A stretch of DNA of 64,000 nt from CAIWHR01 sp963717695 (lineage in GTDB: Bacteria > Pseudomonadota > Gammaproteobacteria > Burkholderiales > Casimicrobiaceae), in contig CAVQWR010000005.1 in assembly GCA_963717695.1 (NCBI GenBank), forward strand, positions 1 through 64,000, in the 5' to 3' direction. Position numbers and translations under genes: made by a program. The notes beneath the pieces were generated by a model. The model did no database searches. It worked only from the letters and a program-made list of their open reading frames with translations, and was not told the origin of the DNA. Shown piece by piece: positions 10,104 through 20,375 of this stretch; within the stretch, counting starts at the first letter, position 1, and each line of letters opens with the position of its first letter.

Positions 10104-11462
10104 ACGTTGTGGTGATACTCGAGTGCGGCAGCAGGATCAGCAACTCCAGCCTCGGATTGGGAAAATCGTCGGGCACATAGGCTGCCAGGTTTCGCGCGCG
10201 CGTAACCGCTTCCCAGGCCGCACCTGACTGGTTAAGGCTGAAGTACTGATACTTCAGCTTCACCGAAAGCGCGTCGGGCGGATTCGACAGGTGCTTAAGC
10301 TGAATACCGGGCAGCGCCTGCTTGATCAGGTGCTCGATGTGGTTGGCGGAACACACTTTTACCAGCCGGGGAACATCGCGGATGATCGTGTCTTCCTTGG
10401 TCTCAGCGCTGATTGCCAGATAAAGTCGCGTATTCCGCAAATACTTCTCGTTGTCGATCGCGGTCGCGTAGATCGAAGTCTTGTCAGCTTCAGCGGCAAG
10501 GACACCAGATTCGTCGGCACCACAGTTTCCAGCATCGAGCGCAACTTCTGGTCCAATTCAGCGAACACCGGACCGAGCGAGTCATGAACATACAAGGGCA
10601 GATCGCGCGGCCGGACGCTCGGCGAAAAGGTCGACAGCGAGCCTGCCAGCGAAACCATGGCCGAATAAAGTTCTTCGGGATGACTGTTGGCGCTCTCGAA
10701 ACAGGTGATTGAACAGCGGGAAGTGCGAGTTCACCGTGTACAGCAGCCAGAAATTTGCGATGTCGGCAGCCGTAAAGTCCGCAAGACTCTGGTTCTTTTG
10801 CTGCGGTTGGCGGCCAGCTCGCTGCTGCGCGACGACAGCACTTCGATCAATCCCCGTAGCAGGCCCATAGGTAAGTGCTGCCCCATATCTCGATCAGCGG
10901 CGGAATGAACCGCGGATTTAGCCGGAATGTGCCGGCATCGGTGCGCTCCACGTTGGCGATGCGCAGGGCCGAACAGCCTTCGCGATTTTCGCTTTCCGCC
11001 ATCAAGTGCAGGTTCTTCCGGGCCACTCGAATCGGTTTGTCGTCGCCGCCGGTATTTTCGTCGCGGAACAGTCGTCCTGCGCAACGTAACGGCTGCCGCC
11101 CTCCGGACCTGCCGCGACATTCACCCCGCGCTGCCGATAATCCGGGACCGTCAGGTACATGTCCAGACTCTTAGTGCCGGGCTCGAACAGCTCCGCCAGG
11201 GCTTTCGAAGGTGGTGGCTGGTCCGCCTCCGGAATGTCGAACAGCAGCCCGTCCGGAAAGATGCCGGAGGCGCTCGACACCGCCAACTGCCCATCCGCCA
11301 GCAGCGACTGGTTCAGGTCAGCTCACTAAAGCCCCAGGGACAGAACTTCAGCGCCTGCAGGCGAAAGCTCAGCGTGTCCTCCAGAAACCGGTCCTGCACC
11401 TGTAAGTGCTGAGGAGTGAGGAAAGTGCCTTTGGTCCAGATGACAGGCTGCAGTTGCTTCAT
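10093..11462 (-). pseudogene. tssK: Second TssK baseplate gene, broken by several frame changes
   Basis: Frames joined by eye give a second full-length TssK-like protein. The start (MKQLQPVIWTKGTFLTPQHL, ATG at 11,462) matches the TssK N-terminal signature. Then come GLLFDIPEADQPPP, a central part, LYVHDSLGPVFAELDQKL and a C-terminal SVKLKYQYFSLNQSG ending at 10,093. At least five frame changes lie between 10,400 and 11,310, so it is either a true pseudogene or heavily affected by sequence error. It differs clearly from the intact TssK at 6504-7859, so it is a divergent paralogue rather than an assembly duplicate. Its stop overlaps the end of the GDFT-motif gene on the other strand. Confidence 0.68.
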
Positions 11463-11643
11463 AGGAATCCCGGCCGCGTGCCCACAATAGCAATCCGCGC
11501 CGGAGAAGCAAAGGGGAAACGCTCTCGGCGGCATTTCACCTTTCGCTAGAAGTCACTCCCATCATTCCCGCAACGTTTGTACAACGCTATAGCTGTTTAT
11601 GCGAAATCCTGAGCGTAGAGTAAGACCTACCCCCCCTTGCGCT

Positions 11644-11698
11644 TACTTAGAATCAGCAACTTGCACGGAACTTACTGGTAACTAATTGATTCTAAGTA
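11644..11698. repeat. Perfect 12-bp inverted repeat with 31-base spacer
   Basis: The arms are TACTTAGAATCA at 11,644-11,655 and TGATTCTAAGTA at 11,687-11,698. The surroundings are AT-rich, unlike the rest of the left arm, and lie between the start of the second tssK and the next rightward gene. It could be an operator pair in a divergent promoter or an RNA hairpin. No transposase or target duplication is visible. Confidence 0.6.
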
Positions 11699-11723
11699 TG
11701 TTATCGCAAAATATTCTAAATAA

Positions 11724-12365
11724 ATGACTTATATGCAGCACATCTGGGCATCAGGGGGATTGCGATTTCTCTGTTGGATCAAAGTCCTCCCATCATCTAC
11801 CCTGGACATGCTCCGCCGGGGTTCCGCGCTTCTGCCGATCCCGTATCAAAATGTCAGAGATCGGGATCGCTGCGGCGACTGGGATCAGATTGCCTCCGAC
11901 CCCAATATCCGGCGAGCATTTCGCGGAGCACCGGTCAAGAGGTCAAGACCCTTCTCCCGGCGGGCCAGATGCTTTGCCGGTTCATCACTACGGAATCGAG
12001 GAAAAAGAGGAATTCCGGGCAACAATACCTTTTTCAGCCCCTGGTGGATGGATTGGAGTACGACTGCCAGTGAGCTGGCGCGCTGGCAGACGGCCAAAGC
12101 TACACCGAAGGACGTCATTCGTGCCAGGCTGGCGGTGACAACGGATTTCAGCCAGCAACTCGACAGCCTCGTCCAAATCGTCCTGACCCAGCCGGTCTAC
12201 GCCTGGAAGGGCTTCGCACAGCACCAGGATGACAAGCTTCGCCGCGTGACGTATCTTGGAGGCGGCGAGCAGTTCTATCTGCCGAACCTCGCCTCCGACC
12301 GCCAAGGCCTGAGCAGCAGCGTCGCCTATATGCGCTGCTTCACGGCGATTGATGCGCTGGTGTGA
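11724..12365 (+). pseudogene. Unrecognised protein gene, frame-broken
   Basis: I do not recognise this gene. The last ~75 residues (for example QQLDSLVQIVLTQPVYAW, HQDDKLRRVTYLGG, SSSVAYMRCFTAIDALV) are in one clean frame ending at 12,365 and look like real protein. The first half reads sensibly only when three frames are joined; PPIIYPGHAPPGF and FRATIPFSAPGGWIGVRLP come from different frames. No signal peptide or membrane segment is seen, and the start is uncertain. It converges on, and overlaps by 40 bases, the lysozyme-like gene on the opposite strand. Its place beside T6SS genes suggests an accessory or immunity role, but that is only context. Confidence 0.4.
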
Positions 12366-13384
12366 TGTGGCGGTGGTGAAGCGCCCGTGACCCCGGGAGC
12401 TGTGTCACCGTCTGCGATCCGATAGCGGTCTAAGGGCACAGCGGCCCGAAAGAGCTGCCACGTGTAAAAGACTTGTGCGAGTATGGAGGCGTTCTTGCCA
12501 TGGATCGGCGCGTTTTTATACGTCTCTGGGTGCTTCGCAATGATGATGTCGGGAGAATTATAAGCCGCAGATACAATCTCTGCGAGCGCAGCTTCCCTCT
12601 CTTCCTGAGATCCGGCGTCGAAGCTTCCATAAATATCGGTACCGGCTGGAGTCTTTTTTAGGTCCAGCCCAAAGCTCTTTAGCCATGCAGACTCAGGATT
12701 AGCTCTCATTCGATCCACGAGCAGGCCAATCTCTTTCGCGGCGGCGTCGATCGCAAATTGGGGAACCTGGAGCCGCCCTTTTACAAAGACTCGCTCCATT
12801 CCGCACGCTTTAGCAAGCCGAAACGGATCGTCTTCCGGTATTAGTTTGTCTTTCAGCGCTGTATCTACCTGGATCTCAGCTATTCCGAATGAACCTGACC
12901 ACGCAAATTCTATCTTTTCCTGCAAAATGTCCAAGATATTTATGTCTAGCAGCTCGTTCGCGATGATGACCGCCAGAAGTTGAACGGGAATGTGATAGGT
13001 GTCAGCGCTCTCGTAAAGCTGTTGCTCATATGGTCCGAGCTTGCTTTGAATCCACTTGCGCCGTACCTCGGCCGACGGCATAGCTACGAAGTCGCGGCCG
13101 CTCATTTGTTCAAGTTCACCGAACTCGAATCGGCTGACGCGTCCTTCTCGGGCATCGCTAAGCGTGGGAGCAAGTCCACGCGTGGCAAGGCTCGCTCGCA
13201 ATCGACACATTGTACTGTCGGGGGCTGCGTGATCTTTGTCTCCCGTTGGCCCTTCGGTGTCTCCAACAAACCAAGGAGGCGTACCAGGATCACCTGCGTC
13301 CCTGTTGGAGCCCAACGGTCCGCGTGTACGGGTGGAGGGCAATCTCGGATCAGTTCCGATGGTTCCTGTTCCTGAGCCAGCCAT
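12326..13384 (-). CDS. Lysozyme-like protein, candidate T6SS-linked effector
   Basis: A 352-residue protein starting at the ATG at 13,384, which has a strong ribosome site (AAGAAGGAGG) 6 bases upstream; a longer frame exists. Residues 1-60 are Gly/Pro-rich and probably flexible. From about residue 130, VQLLAVIIANELLD followed by GSFGIAEIQVDTA (164-176) matches the pattern of lysozyme-like transglycosylases: a catalytic Glu (E144) then G-x-x-G-[LI]-x-Q-[IV]-x-x-x-T-A. I infer a glycan-cleaving enzyme; the rest of the protein (for example GMERVFVKGRLQVPQFA) is unfamiliar. There is no signal peptide, which fits a T6SS-delivered toxin or a cytoplasmic protein with a degenerate fold. The frame is intact. 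Confidence 0.5.
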   Translation of the reverse strand: MAGSGTGTIGTDPRLPSTRTRGPLGSNRDAGDPGTPPWFVGDTEGPTGDKDHAAPDSTMCRLRASLATRGLAPTLSDAREGRVSRFEFGELEQMSGRDFVAMPSAEVRRKWIQSKLGPYEQQLYESADTYHIPVQLLAVIIANELLDINILDILQEKIEFAWSGSFGIAEIQVDTALKDKLIPEDDPFRLAKACGMERVFVKGRLQVPQFAIDAAAKEIGLLVDRMRANPESAWLKSFGLDLKKTPAGTDIYGSFDAGSQEEREAALAEIVSAAYNSPDIIIAKHPETYKNAPIHGKNASILAQVFYTWQLFRAAVPLDRYRIADGDTAPGVTGASPPPHHTSASIAVKQRI

Positions 13385-13551
13385 ACGAACCTCCTTCTTA
13401 CGACTATCGATATCGTCGACACGCACGAATCTGATGCATCGGATTCAATCAACCCAACGCTTGCAATAGGCGAGGGCTCATTGTGGGTTTAAACGAAGGA
13501 TCAGCCGTAGTTGCCACCAATAATCCATAAGCACAATGAGCCCTTTTCACA

Positions 13552-13730
13552 TTACGCGCCCAGCGTCGCCCGCAGCGCTGTCTCGCTGAAGAGATGTCCG
13601 ACGTACATCAGCTTGTGTGAGCTGTAAGCGTTCACGATGTCCTGCGGAACGCTGACGTTCGGATTGACATCAATGAAGCTGACCCCGGGGCGTCGGGATG
13701 GATGTCGTCTTCATTCTGGTAATCAGACAT
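13552..13730 (-). CDS. Small unrecognised ORF with one frame change
   Basis: From the ATG at 13,730, preceded by a G-rich ribosome-like stretch, the sequence encodes MSDYQNEDDIHPDAP. It then continues, after a one-base frame change near 13,690, as GVSFIDVNPNVSVPQDIV and YVGHLFSETALRATLGA, ending at the TAA at 13,552. The joined product is about 59 residues. The second part looks protein-like, so the shift is probably an error. No family recognised. It may instead be the tail of a longer broken gene. Confidence 0.3.
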
Positions 13731-13884
13731 CGAGCCCCCATTTGGCACTGACTCTAGCAGCGAAACAGAGCATGGTCAATTGCACGACTTCGAAACAGAA
13801 CCCGATAGGTAGTCCGTAAGGTCCTACGTTACAACCTCCAATCGCGTAAATGGTAACAGCACCAGGATGTCTCGTCCCAGCTAC

Positions 13885-14305
13885 CTATGTGAGTAGTGGC
13901 CAACGCGGACTGCCTCTGGGTACGCCGCGGACCCACATATCGTTGTATAACGGCACAATGCACTGGAAGGTGCCTTGAATGGGCACCATGCCCAGCAGAT
14001 CGATCACGTCGCCCGGGCTGGTGACGTTGGGAGTCAGCGGCTTGCCGGGTTGTGAGCGCATCGCCCTCCAGTTGCCCCGGCCTCGAATCACGACCACTTT
14101 CGAACCCGCCCACACCTGCATGCAGGCGATCTCAGCCATCCTGTTCCACTGCGGATGGATGAAGTTCGCGGATTGCAAGAATTCCATGAACAGTTGCTCG
14201 CGCCCTTGCCCGCTCCAGCGTTCCGTGGCAGACCAAATATCCTCGAGTATGGGTCGTTCCATCCAACATCGACCGAGCGTTAAGGCGGTCTGGCGGCTTA
14301 TCCCA
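13885..14305 (-). CDS. Unrecognised gene fragment truncated at the 14.3-kb junction
   Basis: About 136 residues ending at the TAG at 13,885-13,887. It contains ILEDIWSATERWSGQGREQL, IHPQWNRMAEIACMQVW and a C-terminal TSPGDVIDLLGMVPIQGTF. It reads without interruption and looks like real protein, but I do not recognise a family. Upstream (to the right) the frame runs into ureF sequence near 14,305, so the N-terminus is missing. Base composition matches the T6SS arm rather than the urease operon. Confidence 0.4.
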
Positions 14306-14312
14306 TCGTATT
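14300..14312. other. Junction between two DNA pieces of different composition
   Basis: On the minus strand ureF reads correctly to QVVGDTAAFASWN and then ends in unrelated residues and a stop. In the opposite direction, the unrelated protein ending at 13,885 loses its N-terminus at the same place. Composition changes here from moderate to high GC. No insertion-sequence ends, transposase or direct repeat is visible. A chimeric assembly join is the likeliest cause. Confidence 0.65.
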
Positions 14313-14741
14313 CCACGACGCGAATGCGGCCGTGTCGCCGACAACCTGCGCCGCGATGAGGCGACAAAGCACGGCGGCTTCGCCGGTCGCGAGCGAGAGT
14401 TCGAGCAGGTCGCCGATCCATTGGCCTGCGGTGGCCGCATCGTGGACGATCTTCGCCTCGACCGCCCATTCGAGCCCCTGCGAGTAGCTGTAGGCGCCGA
14501 TCGGCAGCGTGGGGGAAGCGAGCTGCAGCAGCCGCGCGAGGCCGGAAATGTTCGGGGTCACTAGACTACCTTCGTGCTTCGCACTCCGGTATTCGCCCTT
14601 GGGGCGGCCCGGCGGGTCCACTGGAGTACCTTCGTGCTTCGCACTTCGGTATTCGCCCTTGGGGCGGCCCGGCGGGGTCACCGGACTACCTTCGTGCTTC
14701 GCACTCCGGTATTCGCCCTTGGGACGGCCCGGCGGGCTCAT
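14300..14741 (-). CDS. ureF: UreF urease accessory protein, truncated, with N-terminal peptide repeats
   Basis: UreF works with UreD and UreG to deliver nickel to the urease active site. The conserved start of the family is clear: LLQLASPTLPIGAYSYSQGL followed by ATAGQWIGDLLE. Two things are odd. First, about 60 residues precede it, made of three tandem copies of a 20-residue unit (core GEYRSAKHEG). The ATG at 14,741 overlaps the ureE stop (ATGA), so this start is supported and the repeats should be translated. Second, the protein breaks off after about 145 residues, whereas the conserved UreF portion alone normally runs to more than 200; the rest is lost at the junction. The ureG gene that would follow is absent from the window. 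Confidence 0.85.
14561..14740 (-). repeat. Three tandem 60-bp in-frame repeats at the start of ureF
   Basis: Three near-identical units with a period of exactly 60 bases (about 14,561, 14,621 and 14,681). Each contains CCTTCGTGCTTCGCACT and differs from the others at a few positions. On the minus strand each encodes PPGRPKGEYRSAKHEG plus four variable residues. I recall related GEYRSA peptides as scattered elements near gene starts in Burkholderiales, but could not check. There are no spacers, so this is not a CRISPR array. Confidence 0.9.
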
Positions 14742-15235
14742 GCGCCGCGCCCCCGTTCGAGCATGTCGTGGATGACGCCGGCGTGGCGCGCTTCGCCCGA
14801 ATGGTGCGTGTGGCGGCCTCCGTACGCTCCCACCTCGGGCTCGAACGGCGCGCGGTGTACGGTGACGCTGGCGCCGAGGCCTTCCACCATGGTCGCGAGC
14901 ACGGTGTCGGCGGCAAAACGCACGAACCCGTCGCCGATCTCGACCGGCGCATGCCGGTTGCCGAGGTGGTACGCGACGCGTGCGAGCGTGTTGACGTCAC
15001 CGCTCCTCGCATCCATCACGTCCTCGTCGGCGGCGACGATCCGCGCGTGCCGGCCGTCGTCGGCGCGCAGGCAATCCCCGCCGCGCAGCACCGCGCCGCG
15101 CGGGAGCATCAGTGCGACCGGCTCTCCGTCGGCGAGCGTGATGGCGAGCCGGCTCTTCTGCCGCAACTCGAACGGCAGGGTCAGCACGGCATCGACCTCG
15201 GCCTGCGCCGCGACCCGCTCGCGCAGTGTCAGCAT
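14738..15235 (-). CDS. ureE: UreE urease nickel-binding chaperone
   Basis: A 165-residue protein starting MLTLRERVAAQAEVDAVLTL. The N-terminal domain contains LTLPFELRQKSRLAITLADG and DEPVALMLPRG-like sequence. The C-terminal domain has VAYHLGNRHAPVEI, which holds the conserved metal-binding His of the family. The tail is modestly His-rich (GGRHTHHSGEARHAGVIH), suggesting extra nickel binding. UreE supplies Ni2+ to the UreDFG-apourease complex. The start at 15,235 lies 19 bases after the ureC stop, and the TGA at 14,738-14,740 overlaps the ureF start, which suggests translational coupling. Confidence 0.92.
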   Translation of the reverse strand: MLTLRERVAAQAEVDAVLTLPFELRQKSRLAITLADGEPVALMLPRGAVLRGGDCLRADDGRHARIVAADEDVMDARSGDVNTLARVAYHLGNRHAPVEIGDGFVRFAADTVLATMVEGLGASVTVHRAPFEPEVGAYGGRHTHHSGEARHAGVIHDMLERGRGA

Positions 15236-15254
15236 GAAGTCGGTCCGCGCACCA

Positions 15255-16948
<1,694 letters not shown>

Positions 16949-16952
<4 letters not shown>

Positions 16953-17308
16953 CGCTTTTCCTTCGCCGTGCGCCGCGGCGGCTTTGCGGTGCGGCGCCCC
17001 GCGTCGAGCGGGCCCATCACCGCGCCGGTGAAGCCGTACACGTTACGGTCGCCGGCGAGCGCGACGAGCTCCACGGTGCGCGTCTGACCGGGCTCGAAGC
17101 GCACCGCGGTGCCGGCGGCGATGTTGAGGCGAAAACCGCGCGCAGCCTCGCGATCGAACGCGAGCGCGGCGTTGGTCTCGGCGAAGTGGTAGTGCGATCC
17201 GACCTGGATCGGCCGGTCGCCGCGATTCGCGACGCGGAGCCGGCACGTCGCGCGGCCCGCGTTCAGCAGGACGTCGCCGTCGTCGACCAGCAGTTCACCG
17301 GGGATCAT
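16949..17308 (-). CDS. ureB: Urease beta subunit UreB
   Basis: A 119-residue beta subunit starting MIPGELLVDDGDVLLNAG. The family core is clear: VANRGDRPIQVGSHYHFAET and FDREAARGFRLNIAAGTAVR, followed by RNVYGFTGAVMGPLD. The C-terminal tail (RRTAKPPRRTAKE) is basic. UreB is a structural partner of UreA and UreC. It starts 21 bases downstream of ureA and its stop overlaps the start of ureC, as in other ureABC operons with separate small subunits. Confidence 0.97.
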
Positions 17309-17329
17309 GCGTCGCCTTCTCTGCCGTGG

Positions 17330-17632
17330 CTACGGGATGGGGTGGTGAACCGTGACGAGCTTCGTGCCGTCGGGGAACGTCGCCTCGATCTGGATCTCGG
17401 GAATGAGCTCCGGCACTCCGTCCATCACCTGTTCGCGCGACAAAAGCGTGGTGCCGAAGCTCATGAGATCGGCGACGCTCCTGCCGTCGCGCGCGCCCTC
17501 GAGGATCGCCGCCGAGATGAACGCGACGGCCTCCGGATAGTTGAGTTTCAGGCCGCGCGCAAGCCTTCGCTCCGCGACGAGACCGGCCGTGAACACGAGC
17601 AGCTTGTCCTTTTCGCGCGGCGAGAGCTCCAC
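17330..17632 (-). CDS. ureA: Urease gamma subunit UreA
   Basis: A 100-residue gamma subunit of normal length, starting MELSPREKDKLLVFTAGLVA. Family sequence includes LNYPEAVAFISAAILEGARD, SVADLMSFGT and VMDGVPELIPEIQIEATFPD. It forms the structural platform of urease with UreB and UreC. It follows the ureD stop by only 4 bases and precedes ureB by 21 bases, so the operon order is ureD-ureA-ureB-ureC-ureE-ureF. Confidence 0.97.
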   Translation of the reverse strand: MELSPREKDKLLVFTAGLVAERRLARGLKLNYPEAVAFISAAILEGARDGRSVADLMSFGTTLLSREQVMDGVPELIPEIQIEATFPDGTKLVTVHHPIP

Positions 17633-17636
17633 GGTC

Positions 17637-18500
17637 TCAGGTGCTCCAGATGCGCGGCGCGACGGCGTCGCGCCCGAGGAGCGCGGGGCGCACGACCGCC
17701 CACAGCGACCGGAAGTAGTCGTGCGCCGCCTCGAGTGCGGTGCCGCGATAGCGCGCCACCAGCACGCCGGGAAGCTGCGTCAGCGCGCCGTCGCCGTGCG
17801 ATGCGACGATCGCGCGGCAGCGCGCCAATGTGTCGGAATCAGGCTCGGGTCCCACCGCCACGAATGTGCCAAAGACCGGAGCACCGCACAAGCCCGCAAA
17901 CGACGTCTGCAACCGTGAATTGGCGTCGAATGCGGTGCGCTCGCTCCAAATCAGTGCGTCGCCGCGCACGATTTCGAAGCGCTGGCGGAACACGCCGCGT
18001 TCGAACCGCTCGTTCGCCGCGGTGCGGCCGAGGCAGAACGCATCCCATGCGATGAGCGCGGCGCTGCCCGCGAGCAGGAAGCGCGTCGCGCTGCGCACTC
18101 GCGCGGCGTCGAACACGATGTTGCCCTGCGGCAGCCACTCGAGCGCCGCGCCGTCGGCGACGCGCGCGGTGATCGTCTGCTCCGCTTCGGCGCCGCTCGA
18201 GCGATACCACTTCGCCGCGCCCGGCGTCGTCAGTTGCGCGATGGCGCATGTCCCGACATCGACCTCGAGGGTCAGCGCGTCTCCGCCGGCGATGCCTCCG
18301 GGCGGGTGCACGACGATGCATTGGCAAACCCGATCGCCTTCGGGATGCAGGGCCTTCTGCACGACCAGCGGCCCACTGTGCACGCGTCGCTCGAGCACGG
18401 TCCGTCCCTCGCGGCAGCCGAACCCGAGTTGCAGCCGCGCGCGCCAGCCGGTGCCCGGCACGACCGTTTCATTCCGTGTTGCGAAAGGGGCGACGAGCAT
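17637..18500 (-). CDS. ureD: UreD urease accessory protein
   Basis: A 287-residue protein from the ATG at 18,500 (MLVAPFATRNETVVPGTGW); the open frame continues further upstream but without family sequence. UreD signatures include LQLGFGCREGRTVLERRVHS, HPPGGIAGGDALTLEVD, TTPGAAKWYRS and EWLPQGNIVFDAA. UreD (UreH) binds apourease and channels nickel with UreF and UreG. It is the first gene of the urease operon, so the operon promoter should lie in the ~200 bases before it, towards the DUF1254 gene. No clear sigma70 boxes or NtrC-type sites were seen there. Confidence 0.93.
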   Translation of the reverse strand: MLVAPFATRNETVVPGTGWRARLQLGFGCREGRTVLERRVHSGPLVVQKALHPEGDRVCQCIVVHPPGGIAGGDALTLEVDVGTCAIAQLTTPGAAKWYRSSGAEAEQTITARVADGAALEWLPQGNIVFDAARVRSATRFLLAGSAALIAWDAFCLGRTAANERFERGVFRQRFEIVRGDALIWSERTAFDANSRLQTSFAGLCGAPVFGTFVAVGPEPDSDTLARCRAIVASHGDGALTQLPGVLVARYRGTALEAAHDYFRSLWAVVRPALLGRDAVAPRIWST

Positions 18501-18704
18501 CGGAGGAGTGGGTGCGACGGGGCCTGGACGCGGCAAACGACAGCGCTCGTGCGCGTGCAGCACGCCCCGGATCGATGCCGCGCAGCGTAGCACGCGCGGC
18601 GTGGGCCGCGCCCGGCACAGGCGCGGTAGGCTTCGACGCGGGCGCGCACGACAATAGTCGCCGCGCGACACGAGCCGAAGGTCCGTGCTTGCGCGATCGG
18701 CGAA

Positions 18705-20123
18705 TTACGCGGGCTTTTCCTTGCGCAGTCCCGGCGGAACCCACCTGCGCTCGACGACTTCCTGCTTCGGCCAGTAGATGCGCAGGATCACGCTGAAGCG
18801 GCCCGTCGGGGCGGGTAGCCAGTTCGCCGACTTGTCGGGGCCCGGCGCGGCGTTCTGAACGTAGATGTCGGTCGAACCGTCGGTGCCTGCCGCAAGACGG
18901 CTCGTGCTGCCGAGGTTGTAACGGTTGATCGGATTGGCCGCGAAGTGACCCTTGTCGTCGTAGATGCTGAGCGACCAGAACCCATCCGCGGGCGGCAGCG
19001 TCTTGCCGTCGAAGTGCAGCACGTAGCGATTCGCGCCGTCGAGCCTGTGGCCCTCGGCGTCGACGTCGGTCGTCATGAAGATCGCGTCTTCCGGCGCGTT
19101 GAGGCCGATGCCGTTGTAGGCCGACACGGCGCGCTTGCCGTAATCGGTGCCCCAGCGGCCGAGTGCGGCGTCGAACGTCCAGCCGTTGCGGATCTCGCCG
19201 CCCGATCCATTCTTCGCGGACGTGGCGATCGCTTCGAGCGCGGACTTGGCGCCTTCCTCGATGCTGCGCGCCGCAAGGGCATCCTGCGGAAGCGCGAACG
19301 GCTTTCCGGCCACGATGCCGAGCTTCGCGATCTTCTCCTTCATCGGCGCGTCGTCGGCCGCGAGCGGATTGCGCGCGAGCAGCGTCGCGAACCGGGAGAA
19401 GAATGTCGCTGCGTCCATCGCCGCCACCTGGTCGCGCGGCGACGTCTTTTCGTCGACGGGAGCCGCGGCGGCGACATTCGCGCCCTTGGCCGCGGCCTTG
19501 AGCGGACGCAGCTTGAATTCGTTCTGCAGCTTGGCCGCGGCATCGACGTCGGCGCCGCCGTTGGTCTGCGTACGTGCGAAAAGCCACGTCATGCTGGTCG
19601 GCGAACGCACCTCCGAGACGCCGCCGGGCAGCGTTCCCTTCCACGTCGGCCCGACGATCGCGAACTCGCCCTTCTCGGTGCCGGAAGTGCGCTTGCCGAG
19701 GGAGCCGGCCACGTTCGTCCACGCATCGAGGAGTGCGATGAGGTAGTAGCGCCCCTTGGTGTCCGGCACCGACAGGATCACGGGACCGTTCGACAGATCG
19801 ATCCATGCCTGCGAGTAGAGGAAGTCGGCGTTGGGGTTCGGCGTCGCGGTCTTCGCGTCGGGCAGGACACGGGTGTGCCGGAACGTGTCCGGCGGCAGAC
19901 CCGCAGTCTCGACCGCCCGGGTCGCATCGGAAAGCACGAGCGGAAACGCGAACACGTAGACCTCCGCGGCCAGCCGCTTCAACTCCGCGTTCACCGTCGG
20001 GGCCGCGGGCTTGGGCGGCTCGACCTTCGGCGGCGGGGGCGGCGGTTCCGACTTGCCGCACGCGGCCAGCAGGACGGCGCCAGCGAACATGGCGCAGATT
20101 GCCGCGCGACGTGATGCGTTCAT
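18705..20123 (-). CDS. DUF1254/DUF1214 family lipoprotein
   Basis: A 472-residue protein from the ATG at 20,123, which has a GAGGAG ribosome site. A lipobox (AGAVLLAAC) near residue 22 marks it as a lipoprotein, followed by a Pro/Lys linker (EPPPPPPKVEPPKP). The DUF1254 part holds VYVFAFPLVLSDATRAVETA and PNADFLYSQAWIDLSNGPVI; the DUF1214 part near the C-terminus holds DGFWSLSIYDDKGHF and GRFSVILRIYWPK. The biochemical role of these domains is unclear; they occur together in envelope proteins of many Proteobacteria. The gene points the same way as the urease operon but is separated from ureD by about 200 bases and is probably a separate unit. Confidence 0.85.
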   Translation of the reverse strand: MNASRRAAICAMFAGAVLLAACGKSEPPPPPPKVEPPKPAAPTVNAELKRLAAEVYVFAFPLVLSDATRAVETAGLPPDTFRHTRVLPDAKTATPNPNADFLYSQAWIDLSNGPVILSVPDTKGRYYLIALLDAWTNVAGSLGKRTSGTEKGEFAIVGPTWKGTLPGGVSEVRSPTSMTWLFARTQTNGGADVDAAAKLQNEFKLRPLKAAAKGANVAAAAPVDEKTSPRDQVAAMDAATFFSRFATLLARNPLAADDAPMKEKIAKLGIVAGKPFALPQDALAARSIEEGAKSALEAIATSAKNGSGGEIRNGWTFDAALGRWGTDYGKRAVSAYNGIGLNAPEDAIFMTTDVDAEGHRLDGANRYVLHFDGKTLPPADGFWSLSIYDDKGHFAANPINRYNLGSTSRLAAGTDGSTDIYVQNAAPGPDKSANWLPAPTGRFSVILRIYWPKQEVVERRWVPPGLRKEKPA

Positions 20124-20375
20124 TTCGATTCTCCTCATTCGATCCGGCACTGCAGCAGACTGCAACGATGCGTCCGCGCTGGTTTCGCCCGCGACATCGG
20201 GTAAGGGCCGAGAGCGTAGCGCGCCATGCGCGATGCGCCAAGCCGTTCCGTCGGAAATTCCGTCGCGACGGGTTGTTTCAACGCGTTTCCCGACGCCATC
20301 GATGGCTCTGCACGCAACGAACTCGCGCGGAAGCGGGCCGGTCAAAAGTCGACCAGCCCTGCCATCGGAGGCATC

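Noticed and set aside
14300..14312. Insertion sequence or integrated element at the junction
   Set aside because: No transposase, integrase, terminal inverted repeats or target-site duplication is visible on either side.
14561..14740. Possible CRISPR array (three near-identical units)
   Set aside because: The units are directly abutting with no spacers, and they stay in frame as coding sequence. They are a tandem peptide repeat in UreF.
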